This document shows, piece after piece, positions 1 to 8,792 of a stretch of 64,000 nt of DNA (positions within the stretch are counted from its first letter, which is position 1; each line of letters opens with the position of its first letter). The translations under genes and the position numbers were made by a program. Source of the DNA: Mucilaginibacter sp. L294. GTDB taxonomy: Bacteria; Bacteroidota; Bacteroidia; Sphingobacteriales; Sphingobacteriaceae. The notes below the pieces were generated by a model that saw only the letters and a list, made by a program, of their open reading frames with translations, was not told the DNA's origin and did not search any database. The stretch lies in contig NZ_LGEK01000005.1 in the NCBI RefSeq assembly GCF_001636615.1, forward strand, positions 41,958 to 105,957. Direction: 5' to 3'.

Positions 1-1860
1 GCTGCTTGTTCTACGTTGCTCTAAAAAGTAGTTACCTTTAATAGGGTTGGCTGAATTACCGAGATTATAAAGCCCCGGTACGGTTAAGCCGTCTGTAGCA
101 ATTGAGCCATACCTTTGGTTACGATAATAATTTGCCCCCCCAACCAATGCGTGGATCTTAAACTTGTCAGAAAAAGTATGGTTATAATCGCCAATCAGAT
201 CTGTCGCTATGTCAAAATAATCATCGGTAGAAGTAGTGTACTGCCCGCGCGATTTATCTCCATAGCCAATGTAGCTTTTAGGCTCACTATAATCGCGAAA
301 CAGGCCGTACTGGTTAATTCCATTTCTTAGTTTAACATTAAAATCTGAATTGATCTTATAATCAAGGTCAATTGAACCAAAAGTGCTGTTTTTATCATAA
401 CTCCGTAGGTATTCATAAGCCTGAAAATATGGGTTGTTATAATACGATGTATTATAATTACGCTGTTGTAGCCCCTCTTGCCCGGGTACCCAGTAATTGC
501 GCAAGTCTTTAACACTCACATCGGCCCCAGTCCATAAAACCAGGTTATATAAATAGTTAGTAGGGCCATAACCGGTTTCCGGGAAATTTTTGGTGTACTG
601 TTTATTATAGCTTAAGCGACTATCAAGGGTGAGCTTGTCGGTTAATTTATAATTTCCCGAGATGTTAAAAGAGGTGTTTTTCAAATCGGTATTGGGCACA
701 ATGCCCTGCTGATATATATGTGAGGCCGATGCCCGAAAACTTCCCTTATCAGAGCTTTGCATAATCGTAATGTTATTACTGGAAATAACCCCGGTCTTGA
801 AAAAGTCTGTTACGTTGTTTTTACCTTTTGAAATAAAAGGCGTAGGTATCCGTTTTCCGGTTACCGGGTCAATCGGGCTGTCGAACTGCGGGGTTTCAAA
901 AAAACCACTTTTTGTGGAAGGATCTTTTTTATCCAGTTCCGGGCCCCATATCCAGCCTCCGCCCTCCGTTCCACCGCCAGAACCATCTATATAAGCATAT
1001 TGACCGTAATTACCGTTGCCGTATTTGGTTTGTACCTTTGGGATACGGATAAAACTTGGCTGAAACTCGGTTGAGGAATTTAACTCAATACTTAGCTCTT
1101 TCCCTTTACCGCGTTTGGTAGTGATCATAATGGCCCCGTCTCTACCGATATTACCATACAAGGCCGCCGCGTTACCTCCTTTCAGCACACTCATGCTTTC
1201 AATATCATCCGCATTTACCTTCCACAAATCTGCTGTTTGGTCAGGTATACCATCAATTACAATAAGGGGTTTTTTACCACGCAAAGTAATACCTGGGTCC
1301 TGAAACAGGTCTGTCGAGTTGCTAATGTTAAGCCCTGCTACCCGGCCGGTTAATGAACTAATTACATTGGGTTCGCGCGCCTTAACCAGGGCCTCTCCTT
1401 TTACTTCCTGAACGGCATAGCCCAGCTTGGCTTTTTCCTTTTTTATGCCCAAGGCGGTAACTACCACCTCAGATAAGCCTTTGGCATCTTCTTCCAGGGT
1501 TATATTGTATAAGTTGCTTTCGGTAACGGGCAGTTCTTTAGTTTTAAAACCTAAATAGGTTAAAACAAGTATATCTCCATTATTGGCTTTAATGGTGAAC
1601 CCTCCGTCCTGGCCGGTAATAGTACCTGTATTGGTACCTTTTATTAATATGGAAACTCCGGGTAAGGTTACTTTTTTATTATCAGTAACATATCCTTTTA
1701 TAATCCGGGGATCGCCTCCAAACAGGTTAGCAGAAACATTTGCTTTACTACTTTTTTCGCCAAAAGCAAACGTATTTAAAAGCGTCATAAAGCCTATAAT
1801 AAAGCTTAGGTACCGTAAAAATGAAGGGAACAAAAAATGGGTAAAATTCTTTTTTTTCAT
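1..1860 (-). CDS. SusC/RagA-family TonB-dependent receptor, C-terminus beyond the window
   Basis: The minus strand is open from an ATG at 1860 to base 1, giving 620 codons without a stop; these receptors are usually about 1000 residues, so the distal barrel lies outside. The N-terminus is a basic, hydrophobic signal sequence ending near AFG. A carboxypeptidase-regulatory-like domain follows (roughly residues 55-130, with the GTNTGT and YLGFKTKE motifs). Next comes the plug with the SusC signatures EVVVTALG, LRGKKPLIVIDGIPD and AALYGNIGRDGAIMITTKRG. It would form the outer-membrane channel for uptake of a glycan or peptide with a SusD partner, which is not in view. There is no STN domain, so sigma/anti-sigma signalling through this receptor is not expected. 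Family assignment is firm; the substrate is unknown. Confidence 0.93.
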   Translation of the reverse strand, partial: MKKKNFTHFLFPSFLRYLSFIIGFMTLLNTFAFGEKSSKANVSANLFGGDPRIIKGYVTDNKKVTLPGVSILIKGTNTGTITGQDGGFTIKANNGDILVLTYLGFKTKELPVTESNLYNITLEEDAKGLSEVVVTALGIKKEKAKLGYAVQEVKGEALVKAREPNVISSLTGRVAGLNISNSTDLFQDPGITLRGKKPLIVIDGIPDQTADLWKVNADDIESMSVLKGGNAAALYGNIGRDGAIMITTKRGKGKELSIELNSSTEFQPSFIRIPKVQTKYGNGNYGQYAYIDGSGGGTEGGGWIWGPELDKKDPSTKSGFFETPQFDSPIDPVTGKRIPTPFISKGKNNVTDFFKTGVISSNNITIMQSSDKGSFRASASHIYQQGIVPNTDLKNTSFNISGNYKLTDKLTLDSRLSYNKQYTKNFPETGYGPTNYLYNLVLWTGADVSVKDLRNYWVPGQEGLQQRNYNTSYYNNPYFQAYEYLRSYDKNSTFGSIDLDYKINSDFNVKLRNGINQYGLFRDYSEPKSYIGYGDKSRGQYTTSTDDYFDIATDLIGDYNHTFSDKFKIHALVGGANYYRNQRYGSIATDGLTVPGLYNLGNSANPIKGNYFLEQRRTSS

Positions 1861-2228
1861 AAAAAAGCTGATTTGTTAATTAATGTAAACTGTATAAGAG
1901 GCAATATTTAACAAGCACCTCGTACATGCCGATTTTTTTAAACACAAACCTGGCCCGTGTTTAAATCATTAGTTTTTTGCTATCGTTTTTTTTATAGTTT
2001 AAGGGTTATAAAATTTATTGTCATTAATTGGTTATCCCGCTTTCAGCACCTAAAGCCATACGGCTTATCATGACAGGGCAGGCACCTTTTTTTAAACTCA
2101 TCAAGCGCGTTTTTTCATAATTAATTAAGATTTAGCAAATATGAATTTTGTAATGTTGCGCTATTTAAATCGAGGCCTAAGTTCCGCTTGTCATGTTATC
2201 TACAGGTTAGCATAAAATTAATAAATTA
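1861..2228. other. Intergenic region between susC and tetR
   Basis: About 370 AT-rich bases with no convincing reading frame. It must carry the susC promoter (minus strand) and part of the tetR promoter (plus strand). The only clear structure is the inverted repeat at 1937-1965, listed separately. Confidence 0.6.
1937..1965. promoter_or_regulatory. 9-bp inverted repeat upstream of susC, candidate operator
   Basis: TTTAAACAC at 1937-1945 is repeated in exact inverted form as GTGTTTAAA at 1957-1965, with 11 bases between. Arm centres are 20 bp apart, about two helical turns, as expected for a dimer binding one DNA face. It lies about 77 bases upstream of the susC start codon. A protein-binding role is inferred from geometry; a weak transcript hairpin is the alternative. 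Confidence 0.4.
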
Positions 2229-2242
2229 ATTGAATGTTCAAT
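2229..2242. promoter_or_regulatory. Candidate TetR autoregulatory operator
   Basis: ATTGAATGTTCAAT is a perfect palindrome apart from its TG centre (arms ATTGAA and TTCAAT). It ends 64 bases before the tetR start codon, where the promoter should lie. TetR-family repressors usually bind short palindromes in their own promoters, so autoregulation is the simplest reading. Confidence 0.5.
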
Positions 2243-2306
2243 CAATCTATTATATTGCCGAATAACATTACTTTTGTTTAGTTTAACCGTTTCACATAAT
2301 ATTAAC

Positions 2307-2930
2307 ATGGGTAGAAAAAGCCTTAAAGAGGAAAGACAATTAGAAATTATAAAGACCTTTTATAACGTTGCTAAAAAAGAAGGCTATGAGAATACCTCTA
2401 TCGCCAAAATAGCCAAGGTTATGGATATTAACCCAAGCTTGGTTAGCCATTACTTTGAAACAAAGGAAGACCTTACCTATGCGTTAATAGATCATATACT
2501 GGAGCGGTACCTGCTTATCTATACTATTAAAAACAAGGAAGAGGTTACGCTTGCTGATCTGCAAAAAACAATTGAGATGCTTTTCTCAAAAAAGTGGAAC
2601 CTGCTATTTGATGACGGGCTGTTCTATACCTTTTATGCCCTGGCTTTCCGGGAGAAAAAAATCAAGATAAAATACAAGACCATACTGGATTCCCTTCGCC
2701 TTGCACTTTCATCAATGATAGAGCAATGCAATGAAAAACAATTAACATACATTACGGACCCCAAGACAGCCGCCGACCTGATATTTGTGCTGGTGGATGG
2801 TGCGTATTTTTACCTTTCGCTTGAAAACGATAAAAAGGCTTACGCGGCAAGGCTGGAATATTATAAGAACAGGGCCTACCAAATTTTAGGGCTGGAACAC
2901 TCAATCCTTACGGACCAGGCTTTGAGTTAA
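2307..2930 (+). CDS. TetR/AcrR-family transcriptional regulator
   Basis: A 207-residue protein of normal TetR length. The N-terminal helix-turn-helix spans about residues 8-55, with the family pattern ALA-like ... NTSIAKIAKVMDINPSLVSHYFETKEDL. The C-terminal helical half would hold the ligand pocket and dimer interface. The ATG at 2307 (MGRKSLKEERQ) is preferred because TetR proteins start just before the first helix; an in-frame start at 2274 would add 11 non-homologous residues. A palindrome at 2229-2242 is a likely autoregulatory site. Targets are not evident: the small membrane protein overlapping its 3' end and the secreted phosphatase downstream are candidates. The final 30 bases overlap the convergent gene. 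Confidence 0.9.
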   Translation: MGRKSLKEERQLEIIKTFYNVAKKEGYENTSIAKIAKVMDINPSLVSHYFETKEDLTYALIDHILERYLLIYTIKNKEEVTLADLQKTIEMLFSKKWNLLFDDGLFYTFYALAFREKKIKIKYKTILDSLRLALSSMIEQCNEKQLTYITDPKTAADLIFVLVDGAYFYLSLENDKKAYAARLEYYKNRAYQILGLEHSILTDQALS

Positions 2931-3164
2931 TAAACGACGCCCCAGGGCATAAACACCTATAAACATCCATAACAAATTGGCTACCGCATTTGGCATATCA
3001 TCACTATCAATAGCTGTGGCCACTAAACACAGCCCGCCCACAATGTTCAGCAACTGAAAAATGCGCGATTCGGCACTAAGCACTTTCATACTTAACAGCA
3101 AATACCCTACAGTGCATAAAACTACACCCAGCCAGCCAATACTTGATAATACAACCTGTTTCAT
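2901..3164 (-). CDS. Small three-helix membrane protein, CBU_0592-like
   Basis: An 87-residue protein with three hydrophobic segments at about residues 5-26, 36-51 and 59-77. The pattern (GWLGVVLCTVGYLLLS ... RIFQLLNIVGG ... NLLWMFIGVYALGRR) resembles the small CBU_0592/permease-like family, common in Bacteroidota and of unknown function. It is convergent with tetR, and the last ten codons of the two genes overlap. Its own start lies 126 bases from the divergent phosphatase start. Family resemblance is from memory of the pattern; function is unknown. Confidence 0.75.
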   Translation of the reverse strand: MKQVVLSSIGWLGVVLCTVGYLLLSMKVLSAESRIFQLLNIVGGLCLVATAIDSDDMPNAVANLLWMFIGVYALGRRLLTQSLVRKD

Positions 3165-3290
3165 CCTATTGAGTTAAATTTCATCCCGGTAGCAAGGTTA
3201 GCTAAAAATGAAGACAACCGGGAAGATTAATGATAACCTTAACAATTTGCTAACGTACGGCATCTACTTTTGAAAAACAAAACAACATAT

Positions 3291-4529
3291 ATGCGTATCA
3301 TAAACACTTTACTATTAGCAATGCTAAGCCTTACTGCATTAGCGCAGACTAAACCCAAGGTTGTAATTGTTATTGCCGACGGCATACCGGCCGACGTGAT
3401 AGAACGCCTGCGCCCCCCTGCTATGCAGCAAATTATTAAAGAAGGTACTTATACCCGGGCGCATGTTGGCGGTAATAAAGGCACGTATACCGAAACACCA
3501 ACCATATCGGCACCCGGCTACAACGATATGCTGACCGGCACCTGGGGTTATAAACATAACGTTTGGGACAATGACAACCAGCACCCCAACTACAACTACC
3601 CCACCATTTTCAGGCTTTTTAAAACAGCAAGGCCGGCCGGCACCACCGCCATATTTTCTACCTGGGTAGAAAACCGGAAGATGCTATTAGGAACAGGGCT
3701 GCCGCAAACAGGAAACTTAGCTGTAGATTATGTTTATGATGGCTTTGAGAAAGATACAGTACGGTTCCCGCATGATAAAGCCAGCCTTTACCTGCATCAG
3801 ATTGATGACCATGTAGTGAATTGTGCGGATTCGGTGATACGGACAAAAGCGCCAGACCTTTCATGGATCTACCTGGAATACACAGACGATGTTGGCCATA
3901 GCAAAGGTACCGGTAAAGAATTTGATAAAGCCATTGGCCTGTTGGATGCGCAAATGAAAAAAATATCGGACGCCATTCATTATCGCGAAGCAAATTATAA
4001 AGAAAAGTGGCTGCTGGTGATCACCACCGACCATGGCCGCGACTCGTTAACCGGTAGCGGGCATGGTGACCAGAGCCTACGGGAAAGAACCACCTGGTTT
4101 ATATTAAACAAGCCTGTCACTAACGCCTATCTCAAATCTGCCCAACCTGGTATTGTAGATATATTGCCATCTGTTGCCAATTATTTAAATATCGATCTGC
4201 CGGTTGCGGCAAAGAGGGAACTTGACGGCGTTCCAATCATCGGGCCGGTATCACTAAGCAACGCCCGGTTGGGCGCAGCTGCCAGTAGGTTTACCCTAAA
4301 ATGGAAAACATTTGCACCTACAGAAAAACTAAAAGTTTATATTACCTATACAAACCATGCAAAAGAAGGCAAACCGGATTCCTACAAACTGATAGGCACC
4401 CCACTTGGCGGCACGCAAAAATTCAGTTATACTGCCGCCACCTTACTTAAGCAGCCATTTTATAAAGTGGTAATAGAAGGTAAAAACAATACCGTAAACG
4501 TTTGGCATGTTGTAAAACCTACAAAATAA
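3291..4529 (+). CDS. Secreted alkaline-phosphatase-superfamily enzyme (nucleotide pyrophosphatase/phosphodiesterase-like)
   Basis: A 412-residue protein. The ATG at 3291 gives a clean signal peptide (MRIINTLLLAMLSLTALAQ); an upstream TTG at 3270 would only add seven polar residues. The fold is the alkaline phosphatase superfamily: the metal/nucleophile region VVIVIADGIPAD near residue 25, the nucleophile-loop motif TISAPGYNDMLTGTWGYKHNVW near residue 75, a DDVGHSKG metal motif, and ITTDHGRD with a later GHGDQS. These match type I phosphodiesterase/nucleotide pyrophosphatase-like members. A C-terminal beta domain of about 90 residues follows. It would hydrolyse phosphate or sulfate esters in the periplasm. 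It is monocistronic, ending in a strong terminator shared with the convergent GH2 gene. The exact substrate cannot be read from sequence. Confidence 0.88.
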   Translation: MRIINTLLLAMLSLTALAQTKPKVVIVIADGIPADVIERLRPPAMQQIIKEGTYTRAHVGGNKGTYTETPTISAPGYNDMLTGTWGYKHNVWDNDNQHPNYNYPTIFRLFKTARPAGTTAIFSTWVENRKMLLGTGLPQTGNLAVDYVYDGFEKDTVRFPHDKASLYLHQIDDHVVNCADSVIRTKAPDLSWIYLEYTDDVGHSKGTGKEFDKAIGLLDAQMKKISDAIHYREANYKEKWLLVITTDHGRDSLTGSGHGDQSLRERTTWFILNKPVTNAYLKSAQPGIVDILPSVANYLNIDLPVAAKRELDGVPIIGPVSLSNARLGAAASRFTLKWKTFAPTEKLKVYITYTNHAKEGKPDSYKLIGTPLGGTQKFSYTAATLLKQPFYKVVIEGKNNTVNVWHVVKPTK

Positions 4530-4574
4530 ATTTGCTTGGCAAATAGTTAAAGCTTTAACGCACTAAGTAATTTT

Positions 4575-4614
4575 AAACAAAAGGCAGCCTGATTAACAGG
4601 CTGCCTTTTTGTTT
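4575..4614. terminator. Strong bidirectional intrinsic terminator
   Basis: AGGCAGCCTG and CAGGCTGCCT form a GC-rich stem with an ATTAA loop, flanked by an A-tract on the left and a T-tract on the right. It sits between two convergent genes (phosphatase ends 4529, GH2 ends 4649) and can end transcription from both sides. Confidence 0.9.
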
Positions 4615-4648
4615 ACTAATCTTCCTTAGATCAATTTACTGGTTTTGG

Positions 4649-7309
4649 TCACTTTTGTGTATTTATCCCAATCGTTTGCTCTTTTAAATTCCAGCCGCTA
4701 ATACTTACAACAGGTGTTTTTGGGTATTTGTTAACATCATAATCCATTATGATTATTTTCTGTTCGCCAGGCAATACTGACACATAATTATCACCGTAAA
4801 AAACGGGTAGTAAACGCTCATGGCTTTTCCCGTCGACTAATGACAGACGATTGAAAAACGCCACCGGGGCATTTGCCGGGTTTGTTAAAGTGACCATAAT
4901 ATTGCCGGGTGCGGCTTGCACGGCTTCTATACTAAGCTTTGAGGGCGCCATCTTTTTCAGCCCCGAGTACTCTCCATTGCCATCGGGCAGCCAATACAGG
5001 TTATCGCTTAAAACATTCTTTTTAATATCCAGAAGTTGCAGCGACAGGAAAAGCCCTTCCGCTTTTGCCTGTTTGTCTATCCCATGTTTTATGGGAACAA
5101 AACCCTTTACCGATGAGGGCAAAATATCTTCAAAAACCTGCGTTATTTGTTTCTCCTTACCGTTCATGTCATAGGTTTTCACCACAAGCATCAGGTCGCG
5201 CCGGGTTTCAAATGTATTGTTTACAATGGTTACCATCCCATTAAGCGGATTATACATTACATGCAATGGTTCGCTGCCATGATGCAGGCCATACAAACAC
5301 GCATTGGGGTCAAGGTAATAATCATACATCTGCCCGCGCATGGCGGTCCATGGGTTCTGGGTTTTCCAGATCATAACACCGGTATACCAATCCCACATGT
5401 GGGCGCTAAAGCCTTCTATCAAAGCCCGGTATTGGTTATAATTAACCAGTTGGGCTTTAGCAGCAAAATCTTTAGCATCGGTAGCTTTGCCATAGGGTTC
5501 AATAGCTGCATCATAGCCTATGTATTTATGATAGTTCCATACCGAATCGGTTGTTGACTTGTTCTTTTCTGTTGAGAATGTGGGCGGCACCATGTTCTGT
5601 TCCGGGATAAAGCGCTTTAACGACTCATAATCGCCAATACCAACAGAGCCTATCTCAGAGTTAAAGGGAAATGTACGTTCTTTCCAGAAAAGTGAATCGG
5701 GCTGTATGCCATACGGCCCATCGCCATTACCCCCAAGTGTATTCAGCGACATTTCATCGGAGTTGGAATACTCCACAAACCAGCGGGTACCATCCAGTTT
5801 TGGTAAAATAGAATCCTTTACGGCAAGTAGAATATCCTCAGGCGGTGTTATTTCGTTACCGCCGCACCATACGGCCAGCGACGGGTGGTTACGCACCATT
5901 TTTACCTGATCAGCAACCGAACGCAGGTACAACGCGTGATCATCCGGGTATTTGCGGCGCACCCATTGGTCGTCTTTTTTCATAGGATCAACCCAGCGGC
6001 CGTTGGCATCGCCCGAGATCCAGAAATCCTGAAAAACCAACAAGCCATATTTATCGCAGGCATTATAAAACTCGGGGCGCTCTACCAAAGCCCCACCCCA
6101 TACACGGATCAGGTTAAGGTTCATATCCCGGTGAAAGCGCACCTCGGCATCGTACCGTGCATCTGTGAAACGCAGCATAGCATCTGATATGATCCAGTTA
6201 CCGCCTTTAATAAATATTTTTTGCCCGTTAACGGCTATCTGTCTGCTGTTGGTTTGCGTGTTCCAGGTAGTTTGTATCTCTCTTACACCTACCCTGATCT
6301 CCTGCTGGTCAGAAACCTTATTACCTGTTAAAAATTGAACAGAGGCATTATACAAATAAGGTTTTCCATAACCATTTGGCCACCACAGTTTCGGGTCTTT
6401 CAGCACAAGATCATTAAGTTGTATTTCGGGCGAGGTACCGGGTTTTATCACAACGTTCCTCAATATCTTTTGCCCGGCTATGGTAAATTGTAAAACACCG
6501 GCTACTGGCTTACTTGTTGGGTTTGTAACCGTTGCCGATACTTTAATAACAGCAGGTTGTTGTTTACCATTAACCTGCCTGATGCCCGGCACAACCGTAA
6601 CAACATGCGGGTCGGTAACGCTAACCGCACCTGTAGTTTCTATGGTAACCTTATCCCATATACCGGTATTCCTATCACGTACGGGTTGTATCCAGTCCCA
6701 ACCTGCGGTATATTGTAAGCCCACGTTACGTGCTATAGTACCATCGCCGCCCTGGCCGCCATTGGGGTTACCTACAGCATCTGGCGGGTAAACTAATACA
6801 GCCAGCCTGTTTTTACCCGACTTGTTAAGCAAGGCGGTTATGTTGTAACGCTGCCTCAAAAACATACCATAATGCGTTTGCCGGTTCAGCTTTTTACCAT
6901 TAAGGTAAATTTCGCAGCTATAGTTAACCCCTCTTAAATTCAGATAAACCTGCTCATCGCCCAATGGAGTATGCTGCTCAAAATCGTTAACAAACCAATA
7001 GGTGTAGTAATCCCTGCCGGTATCATAAATATCCCTGATGTACTTGTTATTCATCCCATAAAAAGGATCGGGGATTTTATGGTTATTTAAAAGCGTAGTA
7101 AGCACTGTACCCGGTACCGTGGCTGGCATCCATTGCGAAATATCATAACCGGGCGTAAATATTTTGCTATTGCTACCGGTAAGTTCGCTAACCGGTTTGC
7201 ATTTCCAGGCGGAGTTTAATTCATATTTAACCTGCGCATGGCTTTCTCCTATTGTGAAAAAAAACAGCGCAATAAACAGGCGAAGTTTAAACGAATGAAA
7301 TAAGTTCAT
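4649..7309 (-). CDS. Secreted GH2 exo-glycosidase (beta-mannosidase / exo-beta-glucosaminidase-like)
   Basis: An 886-residue protein. ATG at 7309 is chosen over a TTG at 7327; it gives the signal peptide MNLFHSFKLRLFIALFFFTIGESHAQ. The order is typical of GH2: a jelly-roll sugar-binding domain (about 30-215), an immunoglobulin-like domain (about 220-335), the TIM barrel (about 340-650) and C-terminal beta domains. The catalytic acid/base is E486 in WCGGNEITPPE and the nucleophile E552 in FNSEIGSVG. The overall pattern fits the mannosidase/glucosaminidase branch rather than LacZ-type beta-galactosidases. It is divergent from the GntR-type regulator and lies on the same side as the rhamnosidases, so it probably removes a non-rhamnose sugar from the same glycan. 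Linkage specificity is uncertain. Confidence 0.88.
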   Translation of the reverse strand: MNLFHSFKLRLFIALFFFTIGESHAQVKYELNSAWKCKPVSELTGSNSKIFTPGYDISQWMPATVPGTVLTTLLNNHKIPDPFYGMNNKYIRDIYDTGRDYYTYWFVNDFEQHTPLGDEQVYLNLRGVNYSCEIYLNGKKLNRQTHYGMFLRQRYNITALLNKSGKNRLAVLVYPPDAVGNPNGGQGGDGTIARNVGLQYTAGWDWIQPVRDRNTGIWDKVTIETTGAVSVTDPHVVTVVPGIRQVNGKQQPAVIKVSATVTNPTSKPVAGVLQFTIAGQKILRNVVIKPGTSPEIQLNDLVLKDPKLWWPNGYGKPYLYNASVQFLTGNKVSDQQEIRVGVREIQTTWNTQTNSRQIAVNGQKIFIKGGNWIISDAMLRFTDARYDAEVRFHRDMNLNLIRVWGGALVERPEFYNACDKYGLLVFQDFWISGDANGRWVDPMKKDDQWVRRKYPDDHALYLRSVADQVKMVRNHPSLAVWCGGNEITPPEDILLAVKDSILPKLDGTRWFVEYSNSDEMSLNTLGGNGDGPYGIQPDSLFWKERTFPFNSEIGSVGIGDYESLKRFIPEQNMVPPTFSTEKNKSTTDSVWNYHKYIGYDAAIEPYGKATDAKDFAAKAQLVNYNQYRALIEGFSAHMWDWYTGVMIWKTQNPWTAMRGQMYDYYLDPNACLYGLHHGSEPLHVMYNPLNGMVTIVNNTFETRRDLMLVVKTYDMNGKEKQITQVFEDILPSSVKGFVPIKHGIDKQAKAEGLFLSLQLLDIKKNVLSDNLYWLPDGNGEYSGLKKMAPSKLSIEAVQAAPGNIMVTLTNPANAPVAFFNRLSLVDGKSHERLLPVFYGDNYVSVLPGEQKIIIMDYDVNKYPKTPVVSISGWNLKEQTIGINTQK

Positions 7310-7618
7310 GATATGAATAATAGACAAGTTTTATATAAAGGTTCTTACCCCATTACAATTCAAGAACCCGGTTTTTCAAAGATTCCCGGTGCGTAATATA
7401 ATTTCAATGATGGGGCACACCATTTAGCTTGATGTGCCGAATATAAATATTCGTTTTGCTATTTTTAGGCCCGGGTAAAAAGATGTCATCAAACACATCT
7501 TATTTATCAAATAATGTAATTTAAGATTTAATAACTTGCCGAAATTAGCAGGATCAACCATATTACAAACCGGCTGTAATTGCCAATAAGTTAAGCATAG
7601 CATTTTTTAAACCGCTTC
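7310..7618. promoter_or_regulatory. Divergent control region between GH2 and the GntR regulator
   Basis: About 310 bases without a gene, carrying promoters for both flanking genes. Three inverted repeats are visible: GGTTCTT/AAGAACC at 7340-7368, GGCACA/TGTGCC at 7414-7438 and AAGATGT/ACATCTT at 7480-7501 (8-base spacer). The last has the size of a GntR-family operator and lies about 120 bases before the regulator's start. Autoregulation is inference only. Confidence 0.4.
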
Positions 7619-8644
7619 ATGAGAAATTTTTTAAAAATATTAAAGATAGACGAATACTCCATAACGCCTTACTACGCGCAGATCTATAATTCTATCCTTA
7701 GGGCTATTGAAGATAAACTGATAGATAAGGATGACATCCTGCCTTCTATCAACGACCTGAGTATAGCACTTGATATTTCAAGGAACACCATTACCCGCGC
7801 TTATAACGATCTTAAAAAAATAGGCGTTATAAATTCCGTTCCCGGTAAAGGTTATTTTATATCAAACACCCGGGTAGATCAGTCGGTAAAAGTATTACTG
7901 CTGTTTAATAAACTTAGCAGCCACAAAAAATTATTATACGATGCCTTTGCCGGGGCGCTCTCGCAAAAAGCATCTATTGATTTTTATATCTATAACAGCA
8001 ATTTTAATTTCTTTAAAAAGCTGCTATTGGAGAAACAGGAGAAATATAATAAGATAGTTATCGTCCCCCATTTCAGGGATAAAGCGGATAACGCATTCGA
8101 AGTAATTAACGAAGTGCCCAAAGAAAAACTCATTTTGCTGGGCAAACTGGTGGATGGGGTTACCGGTGAATTTGGCGCTGTTTACGAGGATTTTGAGAAC
8201 GATATTTACAATGCGCTTGCCAACCTGATCGAAAAGATCCGCCAGTACACCTCTTTAACCATCATTTTCCCAAAACAAAGTTATTTCTCTACTGATATAT
8301 TAATAGGTTTTCTGAATTTCTGCAAGGCTTATAACTGCGATTACAATATCATTGCTGATCTGAAGACCGAAATAATCCTTAAAAACACGCTGTACATTAC
8401 CCTTACCGAAGACGACCTGGTGGAACTGATAGACAAAGCACTGAGCCTTGAATATAAGATTGGTGAAGATGTGGGCATTATCTCCTACAACGAAACCGCA
8501 CTAAAAAGATTGATCCTGAACGGTATAACCACCATATCAACCGATTTTAGGTTTATGGGAGAAAAAGCCGCCGAATTGGTATTGAATAATGCTACCGAGC
8601 ATCTGAAAGTTCCGTTCAATACCATCATCAGAAATTCATTATAA
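7619..8644 (+). CDS. GntR-family regulator with LacI/periplasmic-binding-like sensor domain
   Basis: A 341-residue regulator. Residues about 10-85 are a GntR winged helix (PYYAQIYNSILRAIEDKLI ... LPSINDLSIALDISRNTITRAYNDLKKIGVI ... GKGYFI). The rest (about 90-340) has the alternating alpha/beta pattern of a periplasmic-binding-protein-like sugar sensor, including KVLLLFNKLSSHKK, IGEDVGIISYNETALKRL and the typical ending FMGEKAAELVLN. This architecture is frequent for sugar-responsive regulators of Bacteroidota. It sits between the GH2 and GH78 genes, 6.4 kb from the rhaT operon, and is the only sugar-type regulator of the rhamnose region in view. It is therefore the best candidate rhamnose or rhamnulose sensor. 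The ligand is inferred from context. Confidence 0.88.
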   Translation: MRNFLKILKIDEYSITPYYAQIYNSILRAIEDKLIDKDDILPSINDLSIALDISRNTITRAYNDLKKIGVINSVPGKGYFISNTRVDQSVKVLLLFNKLSSHKKLLYDAFAGALSQKASIDFYIYNSNFNFFKKLLLEKQEKYNKIVIVPHFRDKADNAFEVINEVPKEKLILLGKLVDGVTGEFGAVYEDFENDIYNALANLIEKIRQYTSLTIIFPKQSYFSTDILIGFLNFCKAYNCDYNIIADLKTEIILKNTLYITLTEDDLVELIDKALSLEYKIGEDVGIISYNETALKRLILNGITTISTDFRFMGEKAAELVLNNATEHLKVPFNTIIRNSL

Positions 8645-8664
8645 ACAGAGCTTAAATCAGTTCC

Positions 8665-8778
8665 GCAGTCGCTTGGCTCCAGCCGAGTGACCCTTATTAT
8701 AAGGCCTCCGGCCGCATATTTTTTACGGCGGCAAGATGCCGCCGAATAGTCGTCACTCGGCTGGAGCCGAGCGACTGC
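8665..8778. repeat. Long imperfect palindromic intergenic repeat (REP-like)
   Basis: Arms at 8665-8690 and 8753-8778 are 26 bases long and complementary at 25 positions (core CTCCAGCCGAGTGA). Inside are smaller perfect hairpins, notably CGGCGGCA/TGCCGCCG near 8726-8744 and a GGCC-TCC-GGCC stem. It lies between convergent genes, so it may also terminate transcription. It is GC-rich compared with its surroundings and has the style of a dispersed repeat. Confidence 0.75.
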
Positions 8779-8792
8779 ATAGAATAATTAAC

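Noticed and set aside
5147..5557. 136-codon plus-strand frame opposite the GH2 gene
   Set aside because: Lies wholly antisense to a well-supported GH2 gene, no motif, no plausible start context.
8665..8778. Ends of an insertion sequence
   Set aside because: The palindrome has no transposase between or beside its arms and no visible target duplication; called a repeat instead.
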